From contig NZ_BQHJ01000011.1 in the NCBI RefSeq assembly GCF_021603645.1, forward strand, positions 62,001 to 126,000: DNA of 64,000 nt, read 5' to 3'. Position 1 is the stretch's first letter; every line of letters begins with the position of its first letter. This DNA comes from Pseudomonas pseudonitroreducens. Lineage in GTDB: Bacteria > Pseudomonadota > Gammaproteobacteria > Pseudomonadales > Pseudomonadaceae. Both the position numbers and the translations under genes were made by a program. Shown here piece by piece: positions 55,228 through 64,000 of the stretch. The notes below the pieces were generated by a model. The model saw only the letters and a list, made by a program, of their open reading frames with translations, had not been told where the DNA came from and ran no database searches.

Positions 55228-55713
55228 ATGAGTTTGATGGATTCGCTGTTGCAGCAAGTGGTTGGTGCCGTGGGTAACAACCTGGAGGAGCATCTTGAAA
55301 AGGCTCCGGCCGGCGCGCTGGGCCAAAGCATCACCGCGATGTTCCACTCTGAGCAGACGCCGCCCTTCGCCAATACGGTGGGGCAGTTATTCGGCCAGTC
55401 CAGCGATGTGCAGCGCGCGGGCATGCTGAACCAGTTGCTGGCCGTCGCCGGCCCGGCATTGCTCACGCAGATGATGAGTGGCGGGTTGGGCAAGGTGCTG
55501 CAGCCAGGCACCACGCAACTGACGCCGGAACAGGCCAGCCAACTGAGCACTGCGGACGTGGAAACCATGGCCGCCCAGGCAGAGAAGGCCAACCCCGGCG
55601 TGGTCGAGAGTATCGGCCACTTCTATGCCCAGCATCCCACGCTGATCAAGACACTGGGCGGCGCCGCCCTGGCTATCGCCCTGGCCAAGCTGCGCGAGCA
55701 CCAGCAGGCCTGA
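55228..55713 (+). CDS. Small exported-looking or cytoplasmic hypothetical, YidB/DUF937-like
   Basis: 161 residues (MSLMDSLLQQVVGAVGNNLE...). Gly/Gln-rich helices, with FANTVGQLFGQSSDVQRAGM and LLTQMMSGGLGKVLQPG. A hydrophobic stretch near the end (LIKTLGGAALAIALAKL) could be membrane-associated. Similarity to the YidB/DUF937 group is suggested only by style. It is next to the GlsB-like gene, likely in one operon. Confidence 0.55.
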   Translation: MSLMDSLLQQVVGAVGNNLEEHLEKAPAGALGQSITAMFHSEQTPPFANTVGQLFGQSSDVQRAGMLNQLLAVAGPALLTQMMSGGLGKVLQPGTTQLTPEQASQLSTADVETMAAQAEKANPGVVESIGHFYAQHPTLIKTLGGAALAIALAKLREHQQA

Positions 55714-55880
55714 GTCGAAGCGGGGCGCAACACCCCGCCAATCCGGGGCGCCAAGCAATCGGCGTGGCGGCCCTTGCCGGTCCTCTGCGACAATCCACGG
55801 ATTGTCGCCACGACAGCCCATTTTTCGGGACCGGCCTCGCTCGCGTAGCGCCGCTCCCCGCGTATACGCCAGCGAAGCCG

Positions 55881-58800
55881 ATGACCCTAGATACCACGCC
55901 GACCCCCGAACAACTCCTGCAGCGCATGGATCACGCGATGATCCGCGACCGCCATCGCCTGCGCCGGCAGCTCCATGAACTGCGCAAGCACCCCGATGAA
56001 GCCAAGCTTGCCCAGTGGGCCGAGCGCTTCCAGGCCTCATGCGCGAAGGTCGAGGCGCGCCGCGCGAGCATCCCGAAGATTCGCTACGACGACAGCCTGC
56101 CGATCGCTGCCAAGCGCGATGAGATCAAGGCTGCATTGGAAAAGAGCCAGGTCGTGGTGATTGCCGGCGAGACCGGCTCGGGCAAGACCACCCAGCTGCC
56201 GAAGATCTGCCTGGAACTGGGCCGCGGCACCCACGGCCTGATCGGCCACACCCAGCCGCGCCGGCTGGCCGCGCGCAGTGTGGCGACCCGCGTCGCCGAG
56301 GAAATCGGCACGCCGCTCGGGTCGCTGGTCGGCTATCAGGTGCGCTTCGAGGACCAGAGTGACGAGAGCACGCTGATCAAGCTGATGACCGACGGCATCC
56401 TGCTGGCCGAGACCCAGCACGACCGCTACCTGGAACGCTACGACACGATCATCGTCGACGAAGCCCACGAACGCAGCCTGAACATCGACTTCCTGCTCGG
56501 CTTCCTGAAGACGCTGCTGCCGCGCCGGCCTGACCTGAAGCTGATCATCACCTCGGCGACCATCGACCTGGAGCGCTTCTCCAAGCACTTCAGCGATGCG
56601 CCCATCGTCGAAGTCTCCGGCCGCACCTATCCGGTGGAAACCTGGTACCGCCCGCTGGCGGCGGAGGTGGACGAGGACGGCGAGGCGCTGTTCGACGATC
56701 TCTCCGTGGACCAGGGCATCCTCCGCGCGCTGGACGAGATCGCCGCCCACGAACGGGAGATCGGCAAGCGCCCTGGCGACGTGCTGGTGTTCCTCCCCGG
56801 CGAGCGCGAAATTCGCGACGCCGCCGATATGCTGCGCAAGGCCAACCTGCGCCATACCGAAGTGTTGCCGCTGTACGCGCGCCTGACGCCGGCCGAGCAG
56901 CAGAAGATTTTCGCGCCCATGCCGGGGCGCAAGATCGTGCTCGCCACCAACGTCGCCGAGACCTCGCTGACCGTGCCGGGCATCCGCTACGTGATCGACA
57001 GCGGCACCGCGCGTATCAGCCGCTACAGCTACCGCGCCAAGGTCCAGCGCCTGCCCATCGAGGCCGTCTCGCAGGCCAGCGCCAACCAGCGCAAGGGCCG
57101 CTGCGGGCGGGTCGAACCAGGCATCTGCGTGCGCCTGTACAGCGAGGAAGACTTCAACGGCCGCCCGGCCTTCACCGATCCGGAAATCCTGCGCACCAAC
57201 CTGGCGGCAGTGATCCTGCAGATGCTCCATCTGCGCCTGGGCGACATCGAGGCCTTCCCCTTCATCGAACCGCCGGATGGCAAGGCGATCAACGACGGCT
57301 TCACTCTGCTGCAGGAGCTCTCGGCAGTGAACCGCGAGGGCCAGTTGACGCCGCTGGGCCGCCAGCTCGCTCGTCTGCCCATCGACCCACGCCTGGGCCG
57401 CATGCTGCTGGAAGCCGCGCAACTGGGCAGCCTGCCGGAAGTCCTCACCGTCGCCAGCGCGCTGTCGGTGCAGGACCCGCGCGAGCGGCCGATGGATCGC
57501 CAGCAGGCCGCCGACCAGGCCCATGCGCAGTGGAAGGACCCGGACTCGGACTTCGCCGCGCTGATCAATCTCTGGCGCGGCTTCGAGGAGCAGCGCCAGG
57601 CGCTGGGCTCCAACCCGCTGCGCAACTGGTGCCGGAAGAATTTCCTGAATTACCTGCGGCTGCGCGAGTGGCGCGATGCGCACCGCCAACTGACGTTGAT
57701 CTGCAAGGAATTGCAGTTGCCCTTCGCGAAGCCAGAGGCTTCTCGTAGGAGCGAGCTTGCTCGCGAACAGCCCAACACTGCGAAACCCCAGAGCAATAAA
57801 GGCCCTCAGCCCGCTGTCGATAAAGGCGCGAAACCGGTTCGCGAGCAAGCTCGCTCCAACAAAAGCGGCGAGCCTGACGCGAAGCAACGCGACATCGACT
57901 ACGCCGCCGTGCACAAGGCGATCCTCTCCGGCCTGCTCAGCCAGATCGGCCAGAAGGCGGAGGAGGGTGACTACCTCGGCGCGCGCCAGCGGCGCTTCTG
58001 GATCCACCCTTCCAGCGTGATCGGCCGGAAGAAGCCGCAGTGGATCATGGCGGCCGAGCTGGTGGAGACCACCAAGCTGTTCGCCCGCATGGTCGCGAAG
58101 ATCGAGCCGGACTGGCTGGAACCGCTGGCCGGGCACCTGGTGAAGAAGAACTACCTGGAACCGCACTGGGAGAAGCGCCGCGGCCAGGTGGTGGCCTACG
58201 AGCAGGTCACCCTGTACGGCCTGATCATCATCGGCCGCCGCGCCGTGCACTACGGTCCGATCGATGCGCCGGTGTCCCGCGAGATGTTCATCCGCGAGGC
58301 GCTGGTGCGCGGCGAGATCAACAGCCGCGCCAAGTGCCTGTCGGCCAACCGCCAGTTGCTGGAGAAGCTCGACGAGCTGGAAGCCAAGGCGCGCCGGCGC
58401 GACATCCTTGCTGACGAGGAAACCCTGTTCGCCTACTACGACGAACGCCTGCCGGCGGATATCTATCAGTCCGCCAGCTTCGAGAAGTGGTACGAGCGCG
58501 AGCACAAGGCAAAACCGGACCTGCTGATCATGCGCGAGGAAGATGTCCTCGCCCGCGATGCCAGCGAAGTCACTGCCGGTCTTTACCCGGATCGCCTGCA
58601 ACTGGGTGAGTTGCAGTTACCGCTCACCTACCATTTCGAGCCGGGCCACGTGCGTGACGGCGTGACCCTGCGCGTACCGGCGCCCCTGTTGCCGCAACTG
58701 CCTGCCGAGCGCCTGGAGTGGCTGGTGCCGGGCCTGCTGGAAGCCAAGTGCATCGAGCTGGTGCGCAGCCTGCCCAAGGCCATCCGCAAGAACTTCGTGC

Positions 58801-59951
58801 CGGTGCCGGACTTCGTCCGCGCGGCGCTGGGCAAGATGGTCTTCGCCGAGGGCGCACTGCCCGAATCCCTCGGCCGCGAGTTGCAGCGCATGACCGGCAG
58901 CCGTGTGCCGGAAGAGGCCTGGGCGGAAGCCGAGACCCTGGTGGAAAGCCACCTGCGGATGAACATCGAAGTGGTCGACGCGCGCGGCAAGTTCCTCGGC
59001 GAAGGTCGCGATCTGGCGGAGCTTACCGCGCGCTTCGCCGAGGCCAGCCAGGCTGCGCTGGCGATCCCGCAGGCGGACAAACCGCAGAAGCCGGTAGAGG
59101 CCAAGGGCTTCGCCGGAGTGGCGGAAAAGGTCCAGCAAAAGGTTGCCGGGCTGTCGATGACTGTCTATCCGGCGCTGGTGGAAGAGGCCGGCGTGGTCAA
59201 GGAAAACCGCTTCCCGACCCAGGCCGAGGCCGACTACCAGCACCGCCGCGCCCTGCAACGACTGCTATTGCAACAGCTGGCCGAGCCGGCCAGGTTCCTG
59301 CGCAGCAAGTTGCCGGGGCAGACCGACATGGGGCTGCTGTATCGCGAGATGGGGCGCGTCGAGGCGTTGGTCGAGGACATTCTGCTGGCCAGCCTGGACA
59401 GCGCCATTCTCGACGGTGAAAGCAGCCTGCCGCGCGATGGCGCCGGGCTCGCGTCCCTGGCCGAGAAAAAACGCGGTGCCTGGACCGAGCACGCCGAACG
59501 CATCGCCCGCCTGACCCTGGAAATCCTCAAGCTGTGGCACGGCCTGCAGAAGCGCTTCAAGGGCAAGGTCGACCTCGCCATGACGGTGCCGTTGAACGAC
59601 GTGAAGGGGCAGTTGGCCAATCTGGTCTACCCCGGTTTCGTGCGCGACACGCCAGCGGAGTGGCTGAAGGAAATCCCGCGTTACCTCAAGGCCGTGGAAC
59701 AGCGCCTGGACAAGGTGGCCGGCCAGGTCCAGCGCGACCGCGTGTGGAGCGGCGAAATGGCCGGCTACTGGGCACAGTACTCGGCGCGCCTGGCCAAGCA
59801 CGCCCAGGAAGGCAAGCGTGACCCCGAACTGGTGCTCTATCGCTGGATGCTGGAGGAGTACCGCGTGTCGCTGTTCGCCCAGCAACTGGGGACCAAGCTG
59901 CCAGTGTCGGACAAGCGCCTGTCCAAGCAGTGGAGCCAGGTCGAGGCCTGA
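55881..59951 (+). CDS. hrpA: ATP-dependent RNA helicase HrpA with in-frame REP insertion
   Basis: 1356 residues from ATG 55881 ([20 protein letters not shown]). DEAH-box motor: [10 protein letters not shown] near 96, DEAHERSLN near 193, [27 protein letters not shown] and [18 protein letters not shown]. The C-terminal HA2, OB-fold and the DUF3418 region extend to the end. HrpA acts in RNA and stalled-ribosome handling. Residues about 622-660 are translated from a REP pair (57745-57861), in a linker before [20 protein letters not shown]. The start is uncertain because no strong ribosome site is seen. Confidence 0.92.
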   Translation: MTLDTTPTPEQLLQRMDHAMIRDRHRLRRQLHELRKHPDEAKLAQWAERFQASCAKVEARRASIPKIRYDDSLPIAAKRDEIKAALEKSQVVVIAGETGSGKTTQLPKICLELGRGTHGLIGHTQPRRLAARSVATRVAEEIGTPLGSLVGYQVRFEDQSDESTLIKLMTDGILLAETQHDRYLERYDTIIVDEAHERSLNIDFLLGFLKTLLPRRPDLKLIITSATIDLERFSKHFSDAPIVEVSGRTYPVETWYRPLAAEVDEDGEALFDDLSVDQGILRALDEIAAHEREIGKRPGDVLVFLPGEREIRDAADMLRKANLRHTEVLPLYARLTPAEQQKIFAPMPGRKIVLATNVAETSLTVPGIRYVIDSGTARISRYSYRAKVQRLPIEAVSQASANQRKGRCGRVEPGICVRLYSEEDFNGRPAFTDPEILRTNLAAVILQMLHLRLGDIEAFPFIEPPDGKAINDGFTLLQELSAVNREGQLTPLGRQLARLPIDPRLGRMLLEAAQLGSLPEVLTVASALSVQDPRERPMDRQQAADQAHAQWKDPDSDFAALINLWRGFEEQRQALGSNPLRNWCRKNFLNYLRLREWRDAHRQLTLICKELQLPFAKPEASRRSELAREQPNTAKPQSNKGPQPAVDKGAKPVREQARSNKSGEPDAKQRDIDYAAVHKAILSGLLSQIGQKAEEGDYLGARQRRFWIHPSSVIGRKKPQWIMAAELVETTKLFARMVAKIEPDWLEPLAGHLVKKNYLEPHWEKRRGQVVAYEQVTLYGLIIIGRRAVHYGPIDAPVSREMFIREALVRGEINSRAKCLSANRQLLEKLDELEAKARRRDILADEETLFAYYDERLPADIYQSASFEKWYEREHKAKPDLLIMREEDVLARDASEVTAGLYPDRLQLGELQLPLTYHFEPGHVRDGVTLRVPAPLLPQLPAERLEWLVPGLLEAKCIELVRSLPKAIRKNFVPVPDFVRAALGKMVFAEGALPESLGRELQRMTGSRVPEEAWAEAETLVESHLRMNIEVVDARGKFLGEGRDLAELTARFAEASQAALAIPQADKPQKPVEAKGFAGVAEKVQQKVAGLSMTVYPALVEEAGVVKENRFPTQAEADYQHRRALQRLLLQQLAEPARFLRSKLPGQTDMGLLYREMGRVEALVEDILLASLDSAILDGESSLPRDGAGLASLAEKKRGAWTEHAERIARLTLEILKLWHGLQKRFKGKVDLAMTVPLNDVKGQLANLVYPGFVRDTPAEWLKEIPRYLKAVEQRLDKVAGQVQRDRVWSGEMAGYWAQYSARLAKHAQEGKRDPELVLYRWMLEEYRVSLFAQQLGTKLPVSDKRLSKQWSQVEA
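57745..57861. repeat. REP pair, copy 4, inside hrpA
   Basis: Left arm GTAGGAGCGAGCTTGCTCG, right arm CGAGCAAGCTCGCTCCAACA, loop longer than in the other copies. The frame stays open: the arms encode [10 protein letters not shown] and REQARSNKS. The total of 117 bases is 39 codons, so the frame is kept. Confidence 0.9.
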
Positions 59952-59964
59952 CGCTGAGACTTTT

Positions 59965-60042
59965 TGTAGGAGCGAGCTTGCTCGCGAAGCGTTTCCCGGC
60001 AGTTCTGAAGCTGGGCGGCTTCGCGAGCAAGCTCGCTCCTAC
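59965..60042. repeat. REP pair, copy 5
   Basis: TGTAGGAGCGAGCTTGCTCG ... CGAGCAAGCTCGCTCCTACG, between hrpA and the GST gene, 13 bases past the hrpA stop. Confidence 0.9.
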
Positions 60043-60055
60043 GGGGAGTGAGCCG

Positions 60056-60760
60056 TCAATCCCGTTTCGGGATGTTCAGCCCGCGCTGCACTGCCGGCCG
60101 CGCGAGGAAGCGTTCCAGCACGCGCTTGACGTTGTGGAAGTTGTCGAAGCCCACCAGTTCGCCCGCCTCGTAGAAGCCGATCAGGTTGCGAATCCACGGG
60201 AAGGTGGCGATGTCGGCGATGGTGTAGCGTTCGCCCATGATCCAGTCGCGGCCTTCCAGGCGCTGGTCGAGCACGGCCAGCAGGCGCTTGGCTTCGTCGA
60301 CGTAGCGTTGCAGCGGGCGTTTGTCCTCGTAGTCCTTGCCGGCAAATTTGTTGAAGAAGCCGATCTGGCCGAACATCGGGCCGATCCCGCCCATCTGGAA
60401 CATCAGCCACTGCAGCGTCTCATAGCGGCCGCTGGCGCCAGGGGCGAGCAGCGAGTCGGTCTTGTCGGCGAGGTAGACCAGGATCGCGCCGGACTCGAAC
60501 AGCGCCAGCGGCTGGCCGTCCGGCCCGTTGGGGTCGAGGATCGCCGGAATCTTGTTATTCGGGTTCAGCGAGAGGAATTCCGGGCTCATCTGGTCGTTGC
60601 GCTCGAAGCTGACCAGGTGCGGCTCGTAGGGCAGGCCGAGCTCTTCCAGCATGATCGACACCTTCACGCCGTTGGGCGTGGGCAGCGAATACAGCTGCAG
60701 GCGGTCAGGGTGTTCGGCGGGCCATTTGCGGGTGATGGGGAACGCGGAAAGGTCTGACAT
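60056..60760 (-). CDS. Glutathione S-transferase, nu-class (YfcG/YghU-like)
   Basis: 234 residues from ATG 60760. N-domain YSLPTPNGVKVSIMLEELGL, with the T-P-N-G region that replaces the Tyr/Ser/Cys of other classes, cis-Pro in NNKIPAILDPNG and ESGAILVYLADK; the C-domain has the MGERYTIADIATFPW box. Nu-class members are disulfide-bond oxidoreductases using glutathione. Divergent from the HIT gene; the start at 60832 would add a poorly coding extension. Confidence 0.88.
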   Translation of the reverse strand: MSDLSAFPITRKWPAEHPDRLQLYSLPTPNGVKVSIMLEELGLPYEPHLVSFERNDQMSPEFLSLNPNNKIPAILDPNGPDGQPLALFESGAILVYLADKTDSLLAPGASGRYETLQWLMFQMGGIGPMFGQIGFFNKFAGKDYEDKRPLQRYVDEAKRLLAVLDQRLEGRDWIMGERYTIADIATFPWIRNLIGFYEAGELVGFDNFHNVKRVLERFLARPAVQRGLNIPKRD

Positions 60761-60892
60761 GCATACTCCGGTCAGGTCACTGGGGAAAGCAACGGAAGGC
60801 CTCAGGATAGACCTCCGGAAGCGGTCGGTCATGACCCGCGCGCGACAAAAAGGTAAGGTGCGGCCCCATAGTCACCGGAGAAGGAACCCACC

Positions 60893-61330
60893 ATGAGCCT
60901 GCACGGCACCTACGATCCGCAGAACATCTTCGCCCAGATCATTCGCGGCGACGCTCCCTGCTACAAGCTGTACGAGGACGACGACGTGCTCGCCTTCCTC
61001 GACCTGTTCCCGCAGTCCTACGGCCATGCCCTGGTGATTCCGAAGAATTCTCCGGCGCGCAACATCCTCGAAGTCGACCCCGATGCGCTGGCCAAGGTGA
61101 TGCGCGTCGTGCAGCGCCTGGCTGGCGTTATCGTCGATGAGCTCAATCCCGATGGTGTGCAGGTCGCCCAGTTCAACGGTGCGCCGGCCGGGCAGACGGT
61201 GTTCCACATCCACGTGCACATCGTCCCGCGCTATGCCGGCGAGGGCCTGGGGATTCACGCGGCGAACAAGGCCGATGCGGGGGAGCTGGAGAAGTTGCAG
61301 GCGCGCCTCGTTGCCCGTCTGAACGGCTGA
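60893..61330 (+). CDS. HIT family protein
   Basis: 145 residues. Active-site HIHVHIVPRY is the His-x-His-x-His motif of histidine triad nucleotide hydrolases; IIRGDAPCYKLYEDDDVLAF and SYGHALVIPKN complete the fold. Probably hydrolyses nucleotidyl phosphoramidates or dinucleoside polyphosphates. Ribosome site AAGGA before the ATG. Confidence 0.93.
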   Translation: MSLHGTYDPQNIFAQIIRGDAPCYKLYEDDDVLAFLDLFPQSYGHALVIPKNSPARNILEVDPDALAKVMRVVQRLAGVIVDELNPDGVQVAQFNGAPAGQTVFHIHVHIVPRYAGEGLGIHAANKADAGELEKLQARLVARLNG

Positions 61331-61352
61331 GGCGCTCCCGGGCGGTCGGGGC

Positions 61353-61772
61353 TTACTCGACCGCCGGCTTGATATCGAAACCGGTGCGGTTGTCGCTGAC
61401 GATACGGAAGGCGTTGCTGCCGCCCGGCTCCAGCGGCACCAGCAGTTCGCGGCGCAACATGGCCTTGCTGCACAGGCCGTCGCCGTCCTTGTCGCCGATG
61501 ATGCCGACCACGTGCTTGCCGGCCGGCACGTGGAAGCTGGCTGCCTCGCCCTTGCCGATGCGCGCAGCGATTTCATGGTCGATGGTGAGGGCGACGTAGC
61601 AGCCGCCGCCGATGTAGCCGACATCCCGGGTGACGTCGACCTTGACGCTGTCCTTGCCCGGTTGCTGATAGGCCAGCAGGCGGTCGGCGGGGACAGGTTG
61701 GACATCATCGCTCTGGTACGACGCACAGCCGGAAAGCGCGAGCAGGGACAGGACGGCAAGGATCGAACGCAT
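61353..61772 (-). CDS. Small lipoprotein, unknown function
   Basis: 139 residues. Lipobox LALSGCAS at residues 13-20 after a signal peptide MRSILAVLSLLALSG, so it is a predicted lipoprotein; residue +2 after Cys is Ala, pointing to the outer membrane. The mature domain has YVALTIDHEIAARIGKGEAA and HVPAGKHVVGIIGDKDGDGL, a beta-rich fold with an acidic DKDGDG loop. Function unknown. Convergent with the HIT gene. Confidence 0.8.
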   Translation of the reverse strand: MRSILAVLSLLALSGCASYQSDDVQPVPADRLLAYQQPGKDSVKVDVTRDVGYIGGGCYVALTIDHEIAARIGKGEAASFHVPAGKHVVGIIGDKDGDGLCSKAMLRRELLVPLEPGGSNAFRIVSDNRTGFDIKPAVE

Positions 61773-61947
61773 AGACTTCCTCCATGGACACTGCAGCCTA
61801 GGCTAGCCCATCCGGGCGGTTTCCGTCGGCTTGCCTACGCGCTGTGGGAAATTGGAGTAGTCTTCAGCACATGTGATTTGGGCTGGAGTGCCCGAGTGCC
61901 GCCATTGAGGCCGATCCGCCGGGCGGTCGAGCCAAGGAGCAGGGCCG

Positions 61948-63012
61948 ATGCACCGCAACAGCGATCCCGACCACCTGTTCGAGCCCAGCGCCGGACCGAC
62001 CGGCCTGGAAGAGGCTGATCATCGCCTGTTGATGCGGCTGATCTTCGGTTGCACCGGGGCGACCCTGGGGGTGTTCTCGATTCTGCAGTGCTTCGCCGGT
62101 AATTACTGGCTGGCCGGCGCCGAGCTGATCACCTGTGGCCTGTTGCTGTGGGCCGCACAGCGGCTCAAGCGGGTGACGCGCCTGGTCCCCTGGATCATTG
62201 CCTATCTGCTGCCGACGTTCTGCTTCATCCTCTACATCATCGTCATGCCCAATGCTTCGGCGTCGGCTTTCGTCTGGGTCTACCTGATGCCGGTGATGGC
62301 CTACCTGCTGCTGGGCAAGTGGCGCGGCTTCCTGCTCGCCGTGCCGTTCATGCTGGTCGCCACGCTGATGTACCTGCATGCCAACCCCCTGAGCCTGGAT
62401 GCCGCGGGGCTGATCGACATCGGCAACGGCATCTTTTGCGGGGTGCTGGTGATTGCCTTCATGCATGTCTACGAGGAGCGCCGCGCCGCCGCCTACAAAC
62501 AGCTGCGGCATCTGGCGCTGACCGATGCGCTGACTGGCGTGGCCAGTCGTGAGAGTTTTCAGCGTACGTTGCGGCGCTGCATCCAGGAGTCGGCGCGGTA
62601 CGAGACGCGCCTGGTGCTGGTGGTGCTGGATGTCGACCACTTCAAGAACATCAATGACCAGTGGGGCCACGATGCCGGCGACAAGGCCCTGCAGCACCTG
62701 TGCAATCGCCTGCGCCACCGCCTGCGCGCCACCGACCTGATCGGCCGGCTGGGCGGCGAGGAGTTCGGCCTGCTGCTGCCCTTCACCGACCGCTTCGACG
62801 CCAAGCCGCTGGTGGAATCCCTGCGCCGCGATATCGACGAAGCGCCGCTGATCTATCACGGGGAGCGTATTCAGATTTCCGCTACCTTCGGCCTCGCCGA
62901 GTGGCCGGGCGACGGCCTGGATGCCGACGAACTCTACCGTTGCACCGACCGCCGCCTGTATCGCGGCAAGGCCGAGGGGCGCAATCGCCTGGTCTACAGC
63001 GACCCGGCCTGA
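61948..63012 (+). CDS. Membrane-bound diguanylate cyclase
   Basis: 354 residues. About five to six N-terminal spans (residues 30-170), then a GGDEF domain with DALTGVASRESFQ, LVVLDVDHFKNINDQWGHDA, the RATD inhibitory site and GGEEF at 269-273. It should make c-di-GMP with product inhibition. The ATG at 61948 is a reasonable start. Its 3' end overlaps the convergent acyltransferase gene by 19 bases. Confidence 0.88.
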   Translation: MHRNSDPDHLFEPSAGPTGLEEADHRLLMRLIFGCTGATLGVFSILQCFAGNYWLAGAELITCGLLLWAAQRLKRVTRLVPWIIAYLLPTFCFILYIIVMPNASASAFVWVYLMPVMAYLLLGKWRGFLLAVPFMLVATLMYLHANPLSLDAAGLIDIGNGIFCGVLVIAFMHVYEERRAAAYKQLRHLALTDALTGVASRESFQRTLRRCIQESARYETRLVLVVLDVDHFKNINDQWGHDAGDKALQHLCNRLRHRLRATDLIGRLGGEEFGLLLPFTDRFDAKPLVESLRRDIDEAPLIYHGERIQISATFGLAEWPGDGLDADELYRCTDRRLYRGKAEGRNRLVYSDPA

Positions 63013-64000
63013 GCGCGCTTCGCCGCCAGCGGCTCGGCAATTCGCGCATAGGCGCTGCGCAACTGCCGCGCCATCTTCCGTTCCACCCATTCGTAGCTCA
63101 GCCAGGACAGCAGCAGGATCGCCGGCACGCTGATGCCCAGTGTCTGGTACGGCGTCAGGCCCAGCCGTTCATGCAGCCAGTAGGCTGCCAGCCAGAGCAC
63201 GATCACGTGCAGCAGGTACACCGAATAGGACCAGTCGCCGAGCGCGTGCAGCACCCGGCTGCGCTCGAACAGCGGCTCCAGGGCCACGCAGGCGGCCAGC
63301 AGCACCGCGGCGGGAAGGCCCCAGGTCAACAGGCGCCAGGGGTGGTCGGCAGGGAACAGCGCGATGGTCGTCACCGCCAGGGCGGCCAACAGCAGGGCCA
63401 GCGGCCTGGGCAGGTTCAGCCAACCGCGCCGATACAACGCGGCAAGGCCAAGGCCGAGAAGGAATTCGAAGATGATCGGGTTGCGGTAGAAGTTGCTGAT
63501 CCAGGGCTCGCGCGCCAGGACCTGCGCCACCACCAGCACCAGCGCGGTCACCAGCCAGGCACGCCAGCGTTCGGCGACCAGGAAGGAGAGAGCGAACAGG
63601 GCGTAGAAGAGCATCTCGAAGTTCAGCGTCCAGCCTACCGGCAGCACAGGGTACTTGCCGAAGCCGCCGGGGTTTTCGCTGGGGATGAACAGCAGCGAGA
63701 GCAGCAGCGACTTGCCACCGACGCCGTAGACCGGCATCACGTCGGCGAAGGCGTAGATGATCAATGCGGTGATCGCCGTATACAGCCAGTAAGCCGGGGC
63801 GACGCGGGCCAGGCGCTGCACCAGGAAGGTCAGCGGCGACAACGGTCGGCCAGCGCTGGAAAGGTGGATCACGAAGCCACTGAGGACGAAGAAGATGTCG
63901 ACGCCGACCTGGCCACGGGTAGAGAGCAATCTGCCGCCGAGGCTGTCGGCGCGGAAGTCGAAGAACACCTGCATGAAGTGATGGAAGACCACCAGCCAGG
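62994..64000 (-). CDS. Acyltransferase-3 family membrane protein, partial
   Basis: 335 residues are visible and the N-terminus is cut by the right edge; the frame reads on beyond the apparent Met at 63992. About ten spans; a family core H in LVVFHHFMQVFFDFRAD and DIFFVLSGFVIHLSSAGRPL identify the acyltransferase-3 (OafA-like) family, which O-acylates cell-surface sugars or membrane lipids. The substrate is unknown. The stop side overlaps the diguanylate cyclase gene by 19 bases. Confidence 0.85.
   Translation of the reverse strand, partial: WLVVFHHFMQVFFDFRADSLGGRLLSTRGQVGVDIFFVLSGFVIHLSSAGRPLSPLTFLVQRLARVAPAYWLYTAITALIIYAFADVMPVYGVGGKSLLLSLLFIPSENPGGFGKYPVLPVGWTLNFEMLFYALFALSFLVAERWRAWLVTALVLVVAQVLAREPWISNFYRNPIIFEFLLGLGLAALYRRGWLNLPRPLALLLAALAVTTIALFPADHPWRLLTWGLPAAVLLAACVALEPLFERSRVLHALGDWSYSVYLLHVIVLWLAAYWLHERLGLTPYQTLGISVPAILLLSWLSYEWVERKMARQLRSAYARIAEPLAAKRAQAGSL

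Noticed and set aside
56037-58601. Minus-strand open frame of over 850 codons within hrpA
   Set aside because: hrpA carries intact helicase motifs on the plus strand; the antisense frame has no recognisable protein features.

Overview
The window is a chromosomal segment of a high-GC gammaproteobacterium, almost certainly a Pseudomonas close to the P. aeruginosa / citronellolis / nitroreducens lineage. The evidence is the gene content and order (ffh-rpsP-rimM-trmD-rplS, xerD-dsbC-hom-thrC, braC-braDEFG, nbdA-eptA-usp-rapA, phaJ1, fadD2/fadD1, hrpA), the strong G/C third-position bias, and Pseudomonas REP-type inverted repeat pairs (GTAGGAGCGAGC...GCTCGCTCCTAC). There is no rRNA, tRNA, CRISPR array, integrase, transposase or prophage. 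It reads as mostly conserved chromosome made of three blocks that I recall as separate in P. aeruginosa PAO1 (about PA3749-PA3735, PA1070-PA1076 and PA3316-PA3295).

Layout. 0-6.2 kb: end of a glutathione transferase gene, a gene-free stretch with two strong terminators, a TDT-family exporter, metR, a CopD-like membrane protein, an alpha/beta hydrolase and an MHS-type MFS transporter. 6.4-12.8 kb: CorC/HlyC protein, CcsA-like YpjD, ffh, the rpsP-rimM-trmD-rplS operon and a YciA-like thioesterase. 12.8-20.9 kb: a predicted c-di-GMP-binding (MshEN) membrane protein, a CPA1 antiporter, xerD, dsbC, hom, thrC and a DUF3509 protein. 21-27.5 kb: a small HTH protein, the branched-chain amino acid ABC operon (livF/G/M/H and the binding protein), DUF2288 and a DUF5064-like protein. 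27.6-32.7 kb: a tightly overlapping phnD-C-E-E-like ABC operon, then a divergent 3-hydroxyacid dehydrogenase / hydroxypyruvate isomerase pair. 32.7-42.5 kb: an NbdA-like MHYT-GGDEF-EAL protein, eptA, a universal stress protein, rapA, an AlkB dioxygenase and the anaerobically controlled phrS locus, which encodes a 36-residue CcoM-like peptide. 42.5-48.4 kb: an AaeB/DUF1656/HlyD efflux operon, an MFS transporter, phaJ1 and a monoacylglycerol-lipase-like hydrolase. 48.6-64 kb: fadD2, fadD1, a chemoreceptor, GlsB-like and hypothetical proteins, hrpA, a GST, a HIT protein, a lipoprotein, a diguanylate cyclase and a truncated acyltransferase-3.

Themes. Fatty-acid handling (phaJ1, lipase, two FadDs) is clustered. 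Three proteins are linked to c-di-GMP: the MshEN protein, the NbdA-like protein and the GGDEF protein at 62-63 kb. Two loci carry ANR/FNR-like boxes at canonical class II spacing (phrS; usp more weakly). The most interesting items are: (1) a 225-residue protein with the two-repeat MshEN c-di-GMP signature joined directly to a transmembrane or signal segment and an exported domain; (2) a REP pair inserted in frame within hrpA; (3) the dual-function phrS/ccoM-like locus; (4) near-perfect orphan operator palindromes in front of transporter genes.
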